Shown here: positions 35,003 to 43,709 of the stretch, piece after piece
Numbering within the stretch: position 1 is the stretch's first letter
Layout of the letters: every line of letters begins with the position of its first letter
NCBI GenBank assembly: GCA_020845495.1
Contig: JADLFM010000001.1
Span: 124,001 to 188,000 of the forward strand
Source of the DNA: Chloroflexota bacterium
GTDB taxonomy: Bacteria > Chloroflexota > UBA6077 > JACCZL01
Direction: 5' to 3'
Length of the DNA: 64,000 nucleotides
The notes under the pieces: generated by a model
Seen by the model: only the letters and a program-made list of their open reading frames with translations
Databases searched by the model: none
Told to the model about the DNA's origin: nothing
Position numbers and translations under genes: made by a program

Positions 35003-36345
35003 ACGAGGACGCTCCGGGTGACGTACAGGCATTGGATGTAGCTCACGAGCCGTGAGGCTACGAGCATGCCAGCATACGCGGCGGCGGCACCGAGTGGCCC
35101 GAGCGACTGTGCGAGGAGGTACGCGGCCGGCAGCCCCAGCCCCAGGATGGCCAGGCTCGTCCGGATCGGGAGATCGGTACGGTCGTAGGTCCGGAAGATT
35201 GGGCCGGCCGCGATGCCCAGCCCGAGCGTCGCGGCGTCCAGCAGGATGACGAGGGTGAGCGGCGCGGCGGCGTGGTACGCTCCACCATAGAGCAGCGGGA
35301 TGGCGAACCATGCCACCGCCGCGAACGGCACGGCCAGCAGCGTCGAGACGGCGACCCCCAGCAACGTGACTCGAAGGAAGACCGGCCGTACTCGCTCCGG
35401 ACTGGTCACCCGCAGGCGCGGCAGATCGACCATCAGCAGGCGCGAGATCGGGGTCAGCAGCACGGCCGGGATCGCCATGTAGGAGAGGGCGACTCGCAGC
35501 TCGCCGACCTGCTCCTCGGGCACGAACCAGCCGAGCAGCAGGATCGGCGCAAGTGTGTAAAGCGAGACGAGGTTCTTGTCGAGCGCGATCGAGAGGCCGT
35601 AACGAGTCCACGGCCAGAGCGGCACGCCAGGTCGAACGACGCCGCGCGTGAGGTCCGCGACTGACGGGAAGATCGGATCGTCGCGGCGTACCCGGAGGTA
35701 GAGATACGCGCCGATGACCAGACCAAGCAGGCTGGCGATCACCTGCCCGACGAACACCCCGGCCACGCCGGACCCGAGCAGCACCAGCCCGACCGGCAGC
35801 AGTGACATGGCGAGCGACTGGGTGTTCTCCAACCCGACTAGCGTCGCCATCCGCCGCGACGACTGGAGCGCAATCACGGTCAGGCCCGGTACGACCGCCC
35901 AGAAGCCCTGGACGAGGTACAGTTGGAGCAGCGGACCGATCTCAGTGCCGCCAAAGAAGTGCTCGCCGAGCCAGGGCGCGAACAGCATGGCCGGCGGCAG
36001 AACTACAACCGAGGTCAGCACGCTCAGGAAGACGTAGAAGACCAGGGCGTCGCGGATGCTGCGTTGGTCGCGAGCGCCGTACCCTTCGGCGAGGCGGGTG
36101 GTCGCCGCATAGTCCTGGCCCAACCGCCGCGCAAGCCCGATGGTCGTACCGGCCGACATGACCAGCGTGTAGGTGCCGTAGCCGGCCGGCTCGAGGATCC
36201 GAGCCAGCGCTACCGACGCGACGAAGCTTATAGCCGTCAGGCCGAGCGAGCCGGCCTGGAGCGTTGCCAGCGCCTCGACGAACGAGCGTCCGCCAAGCCC
36301 TGCCACCAGGGCGCCGACGCGCGCCCGCACGATCTCAGCGGCCAC
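34999..36345 (-). CDS. Wzx-type polysaccharide flippase (448 aa)
   Basis: A polytopic MOP-superfamily protein with 12 or so helices, basic loops, and typical starts (LQAGSLGLTAISFVASVALA) and PAGYGTYTLVMSAGTTIGLA. Such proteins turn undecaprenyl-linked repeat units to the outer face of the membrane for Wzy. GTG 36345 overlaps the upstream gene by 11 bases. As the only flippase in the window, it is the best evidence that the locus uses the Wzx/Wzy route rather than an ABC exporter. Confidence 0.87.
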   Translation of the reverse strand: MAAEIVRARVGALVAGLGGRSFVEALATLQAGSLGLTAISFVASVALARILEPAGYGTYTLVMSAGTTIGLARRLGQDYAATTRLAEGYGARDQRSIRDALVFYVFLSVLTSVVVLPPAMLFAPWLGEHFFGGTEIGPLLQLYLVQGFWAVVPGLTVIALQSSRRMATLVGLENTQSLAMSLLPVGLVLLGSGVAGVFVGQVIASLLGLVIGAYLYLRVRRDDPIFPSVADLTRGVVRPGVPLWPWTRYGLSIALDKNLVSLYTLAPILLLGWFVPEEQVGELRVALSYMAIPAVLLTPISRLLMVDLPRLRVTSPERVRPVFLRVTLLGVAVSTLLAVPFAAVAWFAIPLLYGGAYHAAAPLTLVILLDAATLGLGIAAGPIFRTYDRTDLPIRTSLAILGLGLPAAYLLAQSLGPLGAAAAYAGMLVASRLVSYIQCLYVTRSVLV

Positions 36346-37474
36346 GGCGGGTCAGGATGCGCCCGTAGAGGGCAAGATACTCGTCGACGACGTGGCTCCA
36401 GTCTCGCGCCAGCGCCCGCTCGCGCCCGCGCTCACCCATCGTTCGGGCGGTCTGAGGGTCGTCGAGCAGACCTAGAACCCGATCGGCGACGGCAGCCGGG
36501 TCGTTCTGGGGCACGAGGTAGCCGTTCACCCCGTCCTCGATGGCGTCCTCGGCGCCGCAGTCGTATGCCCCGACAACTGGCTTACCGTAGGCGTTCGCTT
36601 CCAGGTAGGTCAGGCCGAAGCCTTCGAAGGCGGCGCCGCTGTTCACGGGAGGTAGTACGAAGACGTCGGCGCGGCGATAGAGGGCATCGAGCGATGCTTC
36701 AGGGACGGTACCAGTGATCGTGGCGTTCGCCTGGAGACTGAGTCGGTCGATGGTCTCGCGGAGCGAGGCAACGTATCTACGATCGCGGTCGTCTCCGACG
36801 AGGTAGTAGTGGATGTTCGGGTAGCGCTCCCGGATGCGCGGCAGTGCTTCGAGCACGACGTGGTAGCCCTTGCGTGGTTTCAGCGCGCCGGCTCCCATGA
36901 TGACCGGGTCTCCAACGATCGCCGGGCCGTTGCTGGCGTCGCGGGCCGTTGCGAGCCCCTTCAACTGCTCGAAGCCGTTGGCGATAACGGCGAGGTTGCG
37001 GAGCGGCAGTTCTTGACCGACTCGGCGGGCCGTGAAGCGGCTGACGCAGACGACGGCGGCGGCCCGCCGGAGCGTCCGCGCGAAGAGCATCCGTGTGACG
37101 GGGTTCATGCGCAGCGGGACGATGCCGTAGGTGCCGTGGACGGTGAGAAGGTAGGGCCAGGGAAAGAGCACGCTCGCCGTCAGAGCGTACGGCTCGACGA
37201 AGAAGTGGACCAGATCGTGGCCGGGCGCGTGGCGCAGCACCTGGAGCGTATTCCAGACGAGGGCCATCGGACGGTCGAGGGTCGCGAGCGGGGTGCTCAG
37301 GCAAGGCACGACCTGCACGCCGAGGTCTGGCACGGCCGTGCGCCGCTCCGAGAGCACGGTGACGTCCACACGGCGCTCCGTTAGAGCGCGTACCAGCCCC
37401 AGGCTGTAGCGCCCCCAGCCGCTGTCCGGCAGCAGTTCCCAGGTAACGACGAGGACGCGCGGCCGACGGCTCAC
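36335..37474 (-). CDS. GT4-family glycosyltransferase (379 aa)
   Basis: RVLVVTWELLPDSGWGRYSL begins the protein; PYLLTVHGTYGIVPLRMNPV and VVCVSRFTARR are the mid-domain motifs; GAGALKPRKGYHVVLEALP and EGFGLTYLEANAYGKPVVGA (E-x7-E) form the donor site. GTG start overlapping the previous stop (GTGA). The strong E-x7-E and LKPRKG make the family certain; the donor is unknown. Confidence 0.88.
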   Translation of the reverse strand: MSRRPRVLVVTWELLPDSGWGRYSLGLVRALTERRVDVTVLSERRTAVPDLGVQVVPCLSTPLATLDRPMALVWNTLQVLRHAPGHDLVHFFVEPYALTASVLFPWPYLLTVHGTYGIVPLRMNPVTRMLFARTLRRAAAVVCVSRFTARRVGQELPLRNLAVIANGFEQLKGLATARDASNGPAIVGDPVIMGAGALKPRKGYHVVLEALPRIRERYPNIHYYLVGDDRDRRYVASLRETIDRLSLQANATITGTVPEASLDALYRRADVFVLPPVNSGAAFEGFGLTYLEANAYGKPVVGAYDCGAEDAIEDGVNGYLVPQNDPAAVADRVLGLLDDPQTARTMGERGRERALARDWSHVVDEYLALYGRILTRRGR

Positions 37475-38829
37475 TGGCGACCTCCGATCAGAGTCGCACT
37501 GTCGTCACGGTGCGTCTTCGTGCTGCCCGCGGCCGTCCGCACGCACGCCGCGCCGCTCCCCAGGGCCGTCACGATCCGGGCGGCACGCGCGTCCCAGGAG
37601 TACGACGTCGCGTCCTGGCGCGCCTGCTCCCCGAGGCGGCGGGCGAGGGCCGGATCGTCGAGCAGGCGTTGAACGGCTGCCGCGAAGGCATCGGCGTCGC
37701 CGGGCGCAGCGAGCAGGGCATTCTGCTCGTGGTGGAGGATCTCGCGAAGGGACGGCAGATCTGAGGCGACGATCGGCACGCCGGCTGCGAGGTAGTCGAA
37801 CAACTTCAGCGGCGACGTGAAGTACCGCGCGACCGGCTCGTCTGGCAGCGGCAGCAGCGCAATGTTCGCCTCACGGAGCAGGCTGGGGACGCGGCCGTAC
37901 GGCACGTAGCCCCGTAGCTCGACGCGGTCACCGGCACCGGCCACACGGGCACCCTCGGCCAGCGCCGCCACGTCGGCATCGTCGCTGGCCCCGGTCCCAC
38001 CGACCACCACGAACCGGGCAGCGGGCACCCGTGCCGCCACGTCGAGCACCAGCCCGGCCCCCTTCCACGGGTACAACTGCCCGACGTAGAAGATGGCCGG
38101 GAGGTGTCTGGCACCGACGACGGGCAGCGGGGCTGCGCTCACCAGCGATGCGCTATCTCCAGGCAACGCCGTCCGACCAGTGTGTGTGAGAGCCGCATCG
38201 ACCGGGAGCGTTGCACCGTCTGGTATCGTGACGACCCGCTCAGGCGCGATACCGTACTCGCCGACAAGGATGCGGCGGGCGCACTCGGTGATCGTCACGA
38301 TCGAATCGGCCCGAGCGAATACCTCGTCCTCGAGGTGCCGAAGCCGGGCCGTCTCACTGGCCGGCAGGGTCGCCCGCCCGGCCCGTCGCGCCACCTCGAA
38401 CGAGGGCAGGCCGTGAACCTCGAACGCCAGCCGCGCACCCAGGGCATGGGCCGGTCCGGCTGCAAGGCGTGCCGTCCGCAGATCACGGGCCAACACCACG
38501 TCCGGTCGTTGCCGCACCACGAGCCAGGGCAGCAATGCGGCCAGGCCCGCCAGATAACTCGCCTGCCAGGCACGCGTGTACTGCGCCAGGACCGCCCGCG
38601 GAACCGACGGCGGAATCCGTAGCACCGGCAGCCGTACGAGTCGCAGCCGGGGGTGCGGCGTGAGTCCGTAGGGTCGGAGCGCTGCCACGTCGCCACCACA
38701 TCCCCGCCGCCCGACGACGAGCGTGATATCGACGCCGGCACGCGCCAGGGCGTGACAGGTGTTGACGATCTGGATCGCCCGTGCCTTCGGCTGAGGAAGG
38801 TCGGTGCTGCCGAGGTACAGCAGCCGCAT
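37471..38829 (-). CDS. GT4-like glycosyltransferase, paralogue of the next upstream gene (452 aa)
   Basis: LLYLGSTDLPQPKARAIQIV and GQLYPWKGAGLVLDVAARVP identify a GT4 subgroup. The usual E-x7-E is replaced by FTSPLKLFDYLAAGVPIVAS, followed by DLPSLREIL and YSWDARAARIV, all shared with the gene at 39007-40242. A central insert (about residues 225-245) is Ala/Ser-rich. ATG 38829 is preferred over the TTG just before it. It lies after a 177-base gap that holds no gene, so the run may restart here. Confidence 0.85.
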   Translation of the reverse strand: MRLLYLGSTDLPQPKARAIQIVNTCHALARAGVDITLVVGRRGCGGDVAALRPYGLTPHPRLRLVRLPVLRIPPSVPRAVLAQYTRAWQASYLAGLAALLPWLVVRQRPDVVLARDLRTARLAAGPAHALGARLAFEVHGLPSFEVARRAGRATLPASETARLRHLEDEVFARADSIVTITECARRILVGEYGIAPERVVTIPDGATLPVDAALTHTGRTALPGDSASLVSAAPLPVVGARHLPAIFYVGQLYPWKGAGLVLDVAARVPAARFVVVGGTGASDDADVAALAEGARVAGAGDRVELRGYVPYGRVPSLLREANIALLPLPDEPVARYFTSPLKLFDYLAAGVPIVASDLPSLREILHHEQNALLAAPGDADAFAAAVQRLLDDPALARRLGEQARQDATSYSWDARAARIVTALGSGAACVRTAAGSTKTHRDDSATLIGGRQ

Positions 38830-39006
38830 CAATCGACGCCGGCCGACGCGAGATTCACAGGTTCAGCGCACATCGGGTGGTGCCGCCAGGTGGTGAGTCA
38901 GATGCCGAGTCTTCCGCGAATCGGCAGGAGTGTCATCGGGAGTCGTGTTCGGGCAGTGTCGCATGCTGTCGCAGTGGGGCGGCCGCCTCGTGACTCAGTG
39001 GCCACG

Positions 39007-40242
39007 TCAGGCGCCGACGAGGACGGCGAGGGCTTCGATTATACGGGCGGCTCGTGCATCCCAGGAGTAGTCGCGAACCTGCTCGAAGGCGGTGCGCCGG
39101 AGCCGGTCGGCGAGGCCAGGGCTGACCATCAGACGACGGATCGCCGCCGCCAACGCGCCTGGGTCTCCGGGCGGCACGAGGAGCGCAGTATCGCCATCCA
39201 CCAGCACCTCGCGCAGGGACGGCAGATCGGATGCAACGATCGGCACCCCAGCCGCCATGTAATCGAACACCTTGAGAGGCGAGGTGAAGTAACGCGCCAT
39301 CAGGTTGTCTGGCAGCGGCACGACTGCCACGCCGGCGCCGGCGATCCGCGCTCGAACCTGGGCGTGCGGCACGAATCCGCCGAACTCGACTCGCCCGACG
39401 ATCCCGAGATCGGACACCCGCGCTCGCAGCGCGACGAGGTCCGGATCGTCGGCCCCACGCCCCCCGAAGATGATGAGCCGCTCCTCGGACGTGCGGGCCA
39501 GTGCGTCCAGCAGCACATCCACGCCCTTCCAGGGAAAGAGTTGGCCGGCGTAGACGACCGTTCGAGATGATGGGTCGCGTGGTGGCAGAGGGCCGTCCGG
39601 CGCGCTCGTCCCATCGGGTACGACAGTCATCTTGCCGCGTGGCACACCGAACTCGTGGTGCAGTACGTCGGCGCAGGCATGGGTGAGCGGCAGCAGCACG
39701 TCAGACTCGGCGAAGACGGCCGCTTCGAGCGCGCGAGTACGGTCGGCGACACCCCAGAGTTTGTCCGGGTCGAGGACGGCGTTGTCGCGCGGTCGGGTCG
39801 AGAACACCTCGTGCACCTCGTACACGACCGGCCGCTGATGCAGCCGCCACGCCCGGTTGAAGACCCAGGCGAGGCGTGGGTCGCGGGTCAGGATGGCGTC
39901 CGGACGAGGCCGAATCCGAAGGAGGTCAGCGAGGCAGGCCAGCGCGTACGACCAGTTGGTGATGGCCAGCCGCTTGTGGATCTCCAGCAACGACAGGCGG
40001 TCCACCCGCGCTACCGGCAGCGGCACGATCCGCAGGCGCGGATGACGAGGTAGCCCGTACTCGGCCAGAGCACTCTCGACGGGCCGGGTCGGGCCAGCAG
40101 GCCGCTGCACTAACAACCGTACGCCCCAGCCGGCCCGAGCAAGTGCGTGGGCGGTCTGGAGCGTCTGAATACCGCGGGCCTGAAACGTCGGGAAGTCGAA
40201 GCCGCCGACGTAGAAGAGGCGGCCGTGTATCCCCTGCGCCAT
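39007..40242 (-). CDS. GT4-like glycosyltransferase, paralogue of the next downstream gene (411 aa)
   Basis: GRLFYVGGFDFPTFQARGIQ and GQLFPWKGVDVLLDALART match the gene at 37471-38829, as do FTSPLKVFDYMAAGVPIVAS and YSWDARAARII. The Ser-Pro-x-Lys motif stands where other GT4 enzymes have E-x7-E, as in some family members. ATG 40242 shares its first base with the upstream TAA (TAATG); a longer frame to 40293 overlaps that gene. Likely adds a related sugar to the one added by its paralogue. Confidence 0.85.
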   Translation of the reverse strand: MAQGIHGRLFYVGGFDFPTFQARGIQTLQTAHALARAGWGVRLLVQRPAGPTRPVESALAEYGLPRHPRLRIVPLPVARVDRLSLLEIHKRLAITNWSYALACLADLLRIRPRPDAILTRDPRLAWVFNRAWRLHQRPVVYEVHEVFSTRPRDNAVLDPDKLWGVADRTRALEAAVFAESDVLLPLTHACADVLHHEFGVPRGKMTVVPDGTSAPDGPLPPRDPSSRTVVYAGQLFPWKGVDVLLDALARTSEERLIIFGGRGADDPDLVALRARVSDLGIVGRVEFGGFVPHAQVRARIAGAGVAVVPLPDNLMARYFTSPLKVFDYMAAGVPIVASDLPSLREVLVDGDTALLVPPGDPGALAAAIRRLMVSPGLADRLRRTAFEQVRDYSWDARAARIIEALAVLVGA

Positions 40243-41333
40243 TAGCGGCACCTGGTCCGTCGCGCGATCGTATCGACCACGGCATCGGCCCAATGGTCCA
40301 CACTGTGCGAGCGCTCGATGGCACCGCGGATGGCGAGCGCCGCCTGCTGGCGTGCCTGAATGGATCGCCCCAGCCAGCCGGACAGTCGCTCGGCGAGGCC
40401 AGCAGCGTCCCCAGGCACGAAGCTCAGTTCGGGCCAGCGCTCGCCGAAGAGCGCGCGAAAGGCCGGATTGCAGACCAGTGGCACGGCGCCGCAGGCTGCC
40501 GCCTCCAGCGCCGCCTTGTCAAGACTGCCGGTGCGGCTGGCTGTCGCGAACAAGCTCGCCCGTTGATAGGCTGAGACAATCTCGGCGTGCGGCAGCCCCG
40601 GCACGAAGTGCACGCTTCCGTTCAGTCCAAGCCGCTCGGCGCGCTGTCGTAGCTCGGCCAGATGCGCCGCTTCCGCGTCGCTATGGACGCCGCCGACGAC
40701 CTCAACGGAGAGACCGGCTCGTACCGCTGGCTCCAGACGTCCAACAGCCTCCAGCAGCGTCGCATGATCCTTGATCGGTGAGAACCGGCCGACAGTCAGG
40801 AGGGTGTGGGGGTCGGGCGGAACCGCGGGCGGCCGGAAGCGCCCGAGATCGAGGCCCTGGCCGGTCAAGGTTACCTTCTGGCTCGGGATCCGGAAGCCTT
40901 CTGGCGTGGAGGTGCCGACGCCCGCCACCAGGATATGGGCGAGCCGCAGCATCGGGCTCACGTGCCCATGCGCGTACCAGAGGAAGGTGGGGACGCCGGC
41001 CAACCGCGCTACGGGTGCCGCCGCCACCGCGAAGACCGGCCCCATGTGGGCGAGCACGGCGTCGATCTCGCCGCGTAGGCCCAGCCGTGCGACGATCCGT
41101 TGGAGCCGCGCCAGCCAGACGACCCGCTCCACGGCAGTACCCCCGCCCCCCTGGCTACCTGCCTTGCCGAGCGCGGCAAAGCGCACGTTCTGCGGCAGGT
41201 CCGGCTGGCTGTCCCAGAGCGCGACGATGTACAACCGCTCGACACGCCGCGCCAGCGCCTCGGCCCAGGTCTGAACGTGCCCGAACAGGTCGTCGCGCGG
41301 ATCCACCTTGGGAGTGACGAGTAGCAGCCTCAC
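40242..41333 (-). CDS. GT4-family glycosyltransferase (363 aa)
   Basis: LLLVTPKVDPRDDLFGHVQT opens the acceptor side; FLWYAHGHVSPMLRLAHI and GVGTSTPEGFRIP are mid-domain; LLTVGRFSPIKDHATLLEAV and GSLDKAALEAAACGAVPLVC form the donor site, with Ser instead of the first Glu and the second Glu kept. GTG start overlapping the previous stop (GTGA). It is shorter than its neighbours, within family range. Confidence 0.85.
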   Translation of the reverse strand: MRLLLVTPKVDPRDDLFGHVQTWAEALARRVERLYIVALWDSQPDLPQNVRFAALGKAGSQGGGGTAVERVVWLARLQRIVARLGLRGEIDAVLAHMGPVFAVAAAPVARLAGVPTFLWYAHGHVSPMLRLAHILVAGVGTSTPEGFRIPSQKVTLTGQGLDLGRFRPPAVPPDPHTLLTVGRFSPIKDHATLLEAVGRLEPAVRAGLSVEVVGGVHSDAEAAHLAELRQRAERLGLNGSVHFVPGLPHAEIVSAYQRASLFATASRTGSLDKAALEAAACGAVPLVCNPAFRALFGERWPELSFVPGDAAGLAERLSGWLGRSIQARQQAALAIRGAIERSHSVDHWADAVVDTIARRTRCR

Positions 41334-42622
41334 CGGTCGACTCCCCGCGCCGCGCCATCGCGCCTGGCCCGGCTGTCAGGTGACGGCCGTGCGCCCGGCT
41401 CGCCGCCGAGTGCTTCTCGGAAGACGGTCAGCGTCGCGTCGACGAGACGCCCGAGGGTGCGGTCCTTTGCCTCCCGCCTTGCCTCGGCGGCGAGGCGCAT
41501 CGCGAGCGGCCGGTCGCCGAGTAGCCGGACGAGCGCGTCGCGGGTGGCCTGAACGTCGCCGTATGGCACGAGCAACCCGTTCTCGCCATCGCGGATGAGC
41601 TCCACATTGCCGCCCACGTTTGAAGCGACGACAGGAACGTCTGCCGCCGTCGCTTCGAGGAGCACGTGCGACAGCCCTTCATAGCCGGACAGCAACGCTA
41701 GCACCTCGGCGACGCTCAGCCAGCGCGCCACTTCCTCGTGAGGCCGCTCCCCGACGAACCGGACCGCACCGGGCGGGAGCACGCTCGCCAACTGCTCCAG
41801 GCGTGGCCGGTCCGGCCCATCGCCGACGACCACCAGCAATGTGTTGGGAATGCGCTCCCAGACTGCCCTGAACGCCCGGAGCAGTGTGTCGATCCCCTTC
41901 CAGGGCGTCAGGCGCGCTACCGTGAGCACCACGCGGCTCCCCGACGGCACGCCGAGCCGCTCCCGTATCCGATCAGATGATTCGCCAGGTGGCGCAGTTG
42001 AGCCGGCGACCGCGTTGTAGACCACCCGGACCCGCTCAGACGGGACGCCCCAGCCGACGACGTAGCGGGCCACGTAGCGGCTCGGTACGATGATGCGGCT
42101 GGCGCGGCGCGTGTACGTCGCCTGCATCAGCCGCAGCGCCTCGACGCGCGGGCCGTGGCGGCGAGCCTGGAACCGCTCGATCGGTTCGTCAGGGGGGACC
42201 AGCCCGTGCCGCACCGAGTACTCCCAGGCGAAGTCGCCGACGATCTTCATCACCAGTGGCTTGCGCAGGGCGAGATTCGCGGCCATCGCCGGCAGCCCGT
42301 AGTCGTTGACGAACAGGAGATCGACGTCTCGCCCCTGTCGCCAGACCTCGCGCCCGAAAAGGGCCAGCCGGCTGGGTACGCCCCGCTGGCGGGGCACCCG
42401 CGTCACTGGATAGGGGTAGCGGCGGCCGGGGCAAGCGCCGTCGCCGTAGGTGATCACGCGCACCCGGTGGCCGCGCGCGAGTAACTCCCGCCCGAGCGCC
42501 AGCAGATACGTGGGCGGGCCGCCGCTGTCGGGGTGAAATGTGCCCGAGGCGATCAGGATGCGGAGCTGCTGCGAGTCAGAGCTCGACACGCTTGCTATGG
42601 ACGGGACAGGGTCGGTGCGCAC
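41330..42622 (-). CDS. GT4-family glycosyltransferase, first gene of the minus-strand arm (430 aa)
   Basis: LRILIASGTFHPDSGGPPTY begins the acceptor domain; LTVARLTPWKGIDTLLRAFR, LLVVVGDGPDRPRLEQL and EGLSHVLLEATAADVPVVAS (E-x7-E) make the donor domain. GTG 42622 begins five bases after a TATACT box, so the message is probably leaderless; a longer frame to 42667 would start upstream of that box. This gene leads an almost unbroken chain of overlapping genes down to 31.5 kb. Confidence 0.87.
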   Translation of the reverse strand: MRTDPVPSIASVSSSDSQQLRILIASGTFHPDSGGPPTYLLALGRELLARGHRVRVITYGDGACPGRRYPYPVTRVPRQRGVPSRLALFGREVWRQGRDVDLLFVNDYGLPAMAANLALRKPLVMKIVGDFAWEYSVRHGLVPPDEPIERFQARRHGPRVEALRLMQATYTRRASRIIVPSRYVARYVVGWGVPSERVRVVYNAVAGSTAPPGESSDRIRERLGVPSGSRVVLTVARLTPWKGIDTLLRAFRAVWERIPNTLLVVVGDGPDRPRLEQLASVLPPGAVRFVGERPHEEVARWLSVAEVLALLSGYEGLSHVLLEATAADVPVVASNVGGNVELIRDGENGLLVPYGDVQATRDALVRLLGDRPLAMRLAAEARREAKDRTLGRLVDATLTVFREALGGEPGARPSPDSRARRDGAARGVDR

Positions 42623-42627
42623 GTCGA

Positions 42628-42656
42628 AGTATAGGGGCGAGGCGGCACGCTGTCGG
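42628..42656 (-). promoter_or_regulatory. promoter of the minus-strand polysaccharide arm
   Basis: On the minus strand: CCGACA (42651-42656) and TATACT (42628-42633), 17 bases apart. GTG 42622 follows directly, giving a leaderless start. Confidence 0.5.
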
Positions 42657-42745
42657 CGATGGGCCACGAGTTGTGGCCGGGCGGTCCTGACGGCCGCTAC
42701 AACCCTTACGTGGAGCGCCCGTGACGCCGGGCGCGCACCATCGCC

Positions 42746-43648
42746 ATGAGCACCGTCCTCCGTACCACCGACCTTACCAAACGCTTCGACGGCGTCACCG
42801 CCCTCGACGGCCTCAATCTATCCATCGAGCGCGGCGAAGTCGTCGGGTTGCTGGGTCCGAACGGGGCCGGCAAGACCACGACCGTCAACCTCGTCCTCGG
42901 CCTGCTTGCCCCAAGCGAGGGCCGCGTTGAGTTGTTCGGTGAGGATCTCGAAGTCGCGCGGTCGCGGGTGCTGCGGCGGGTCAACTTCGCCTCAGCCTAC
43001 GTCGGGTTACCCCGCGACATCTCGGTCGTCGACAACCTGCGCGTCTTCGCCGACGTCTACGAGGTGCCCGAGCCAGTAAAGAAGATTGCCGAGGTGATCG
43101 CCCGCCTCGACCTTGGGGCGCTGGCCCGCTGGCGCTTCGGCCAGTTGTCGGCCGGGCAGCGCACCCGGGTCGTGATGGCCAAAGCGCTCCTGACCGATCC
43201 GGAGTTTCTCCTGCTCGACGAGCCGACCGCCAGCCTCGACCCGGAGACGGCCGACCGGGTGCGGGAAGATCTGGCGGCCTATGCGGCCTCGGGCCGAACA
43301 CTGCTCTGGACCAGTCACAATCTGGCCGAGGTGGAGCGCTACTGTTCGCGGGTCGTGTTCATCCACCGGGGCCGTAAGGTGCTCGATGGCGCACCGCGCG
43401 AACTCGCTCGCCACGCCGGACGGGTACTCTTGCGGGTCCGGCCGCGCACGCCCCTCCCGGCCGATCTCGCGGCCCGCTTCGCGGCCGAGCCAGACGATGG
43501 CTGGCTGCGCACCGAGACGAACGACGAAGCGGAGGCCGCCGCGCTCGTTGCCGCGAGCCAGGAGGCCGCCGGCCTCGACGGGCTGGAGTTGCGCCATCCT
43601 ACCCTGGAAGACCTGTTCTTGATCCTCGCCCGCGACGGCTGGGACTGA
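42746..43648 (+). CDS. ABC exporter ATP-binding protein (300 aa)
   Basis: Walker A GPNGAGKTT, Q-loop region NFASAYVGLPRDISVVDN, signature LSAGQRTRVVMAK, Walker B FLLLDEPTASLD and switch histidine WTSHN are all intact. It would drive the ABC-2 permease encoded 61 bases downstream. The C-terminal ~80 residues form the usual extension of antibiotic/lipid exporters (DrrA-like). It lies divergent from the polysaccharide arm; that does not prove a role in glycan export, since a flippase is present. Weak ribosome site before the ATG. Confidence 0.92.
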   Translation: MSTVLRTTDLTKRFDGVTALDGLNLSIERGEVVGLLGPNGAGKTTTVNLVLGLLAPSEGRVELFGEDLEVARSRVLRRVNFASAYVGLPRDISVVDNLRVFADVYEVPEPVKKIAEVIARLDLGALARWRFGQLSAGQRTRVVMAKALLTDPEFLLLDEPTASLDPETADRVREDLAAYAASGRTLLWTSHNLAEVERYCSRVVFIHRGRKVLDGAPRELARHAGRVLLRVRPRTPLPADLAARFAAEPDDGWLRTETNDEAEAAALVAASQEAAGLDGLELRHPTLEDLFLILARDGWD

Positions 43649-43709
43649 GTGAACGCCATGGAGTGGGGATGACGTATCACGGAGCAGACGACCCGATTAG
43701 AGGTGAGCA

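Noticed and set aside
35003..35611. Extension of the glycosyltransferase at 33752-35002
   Set aside because: It lies inside the flippase gene in another frame and is Arg/Gly/Ala-rich.
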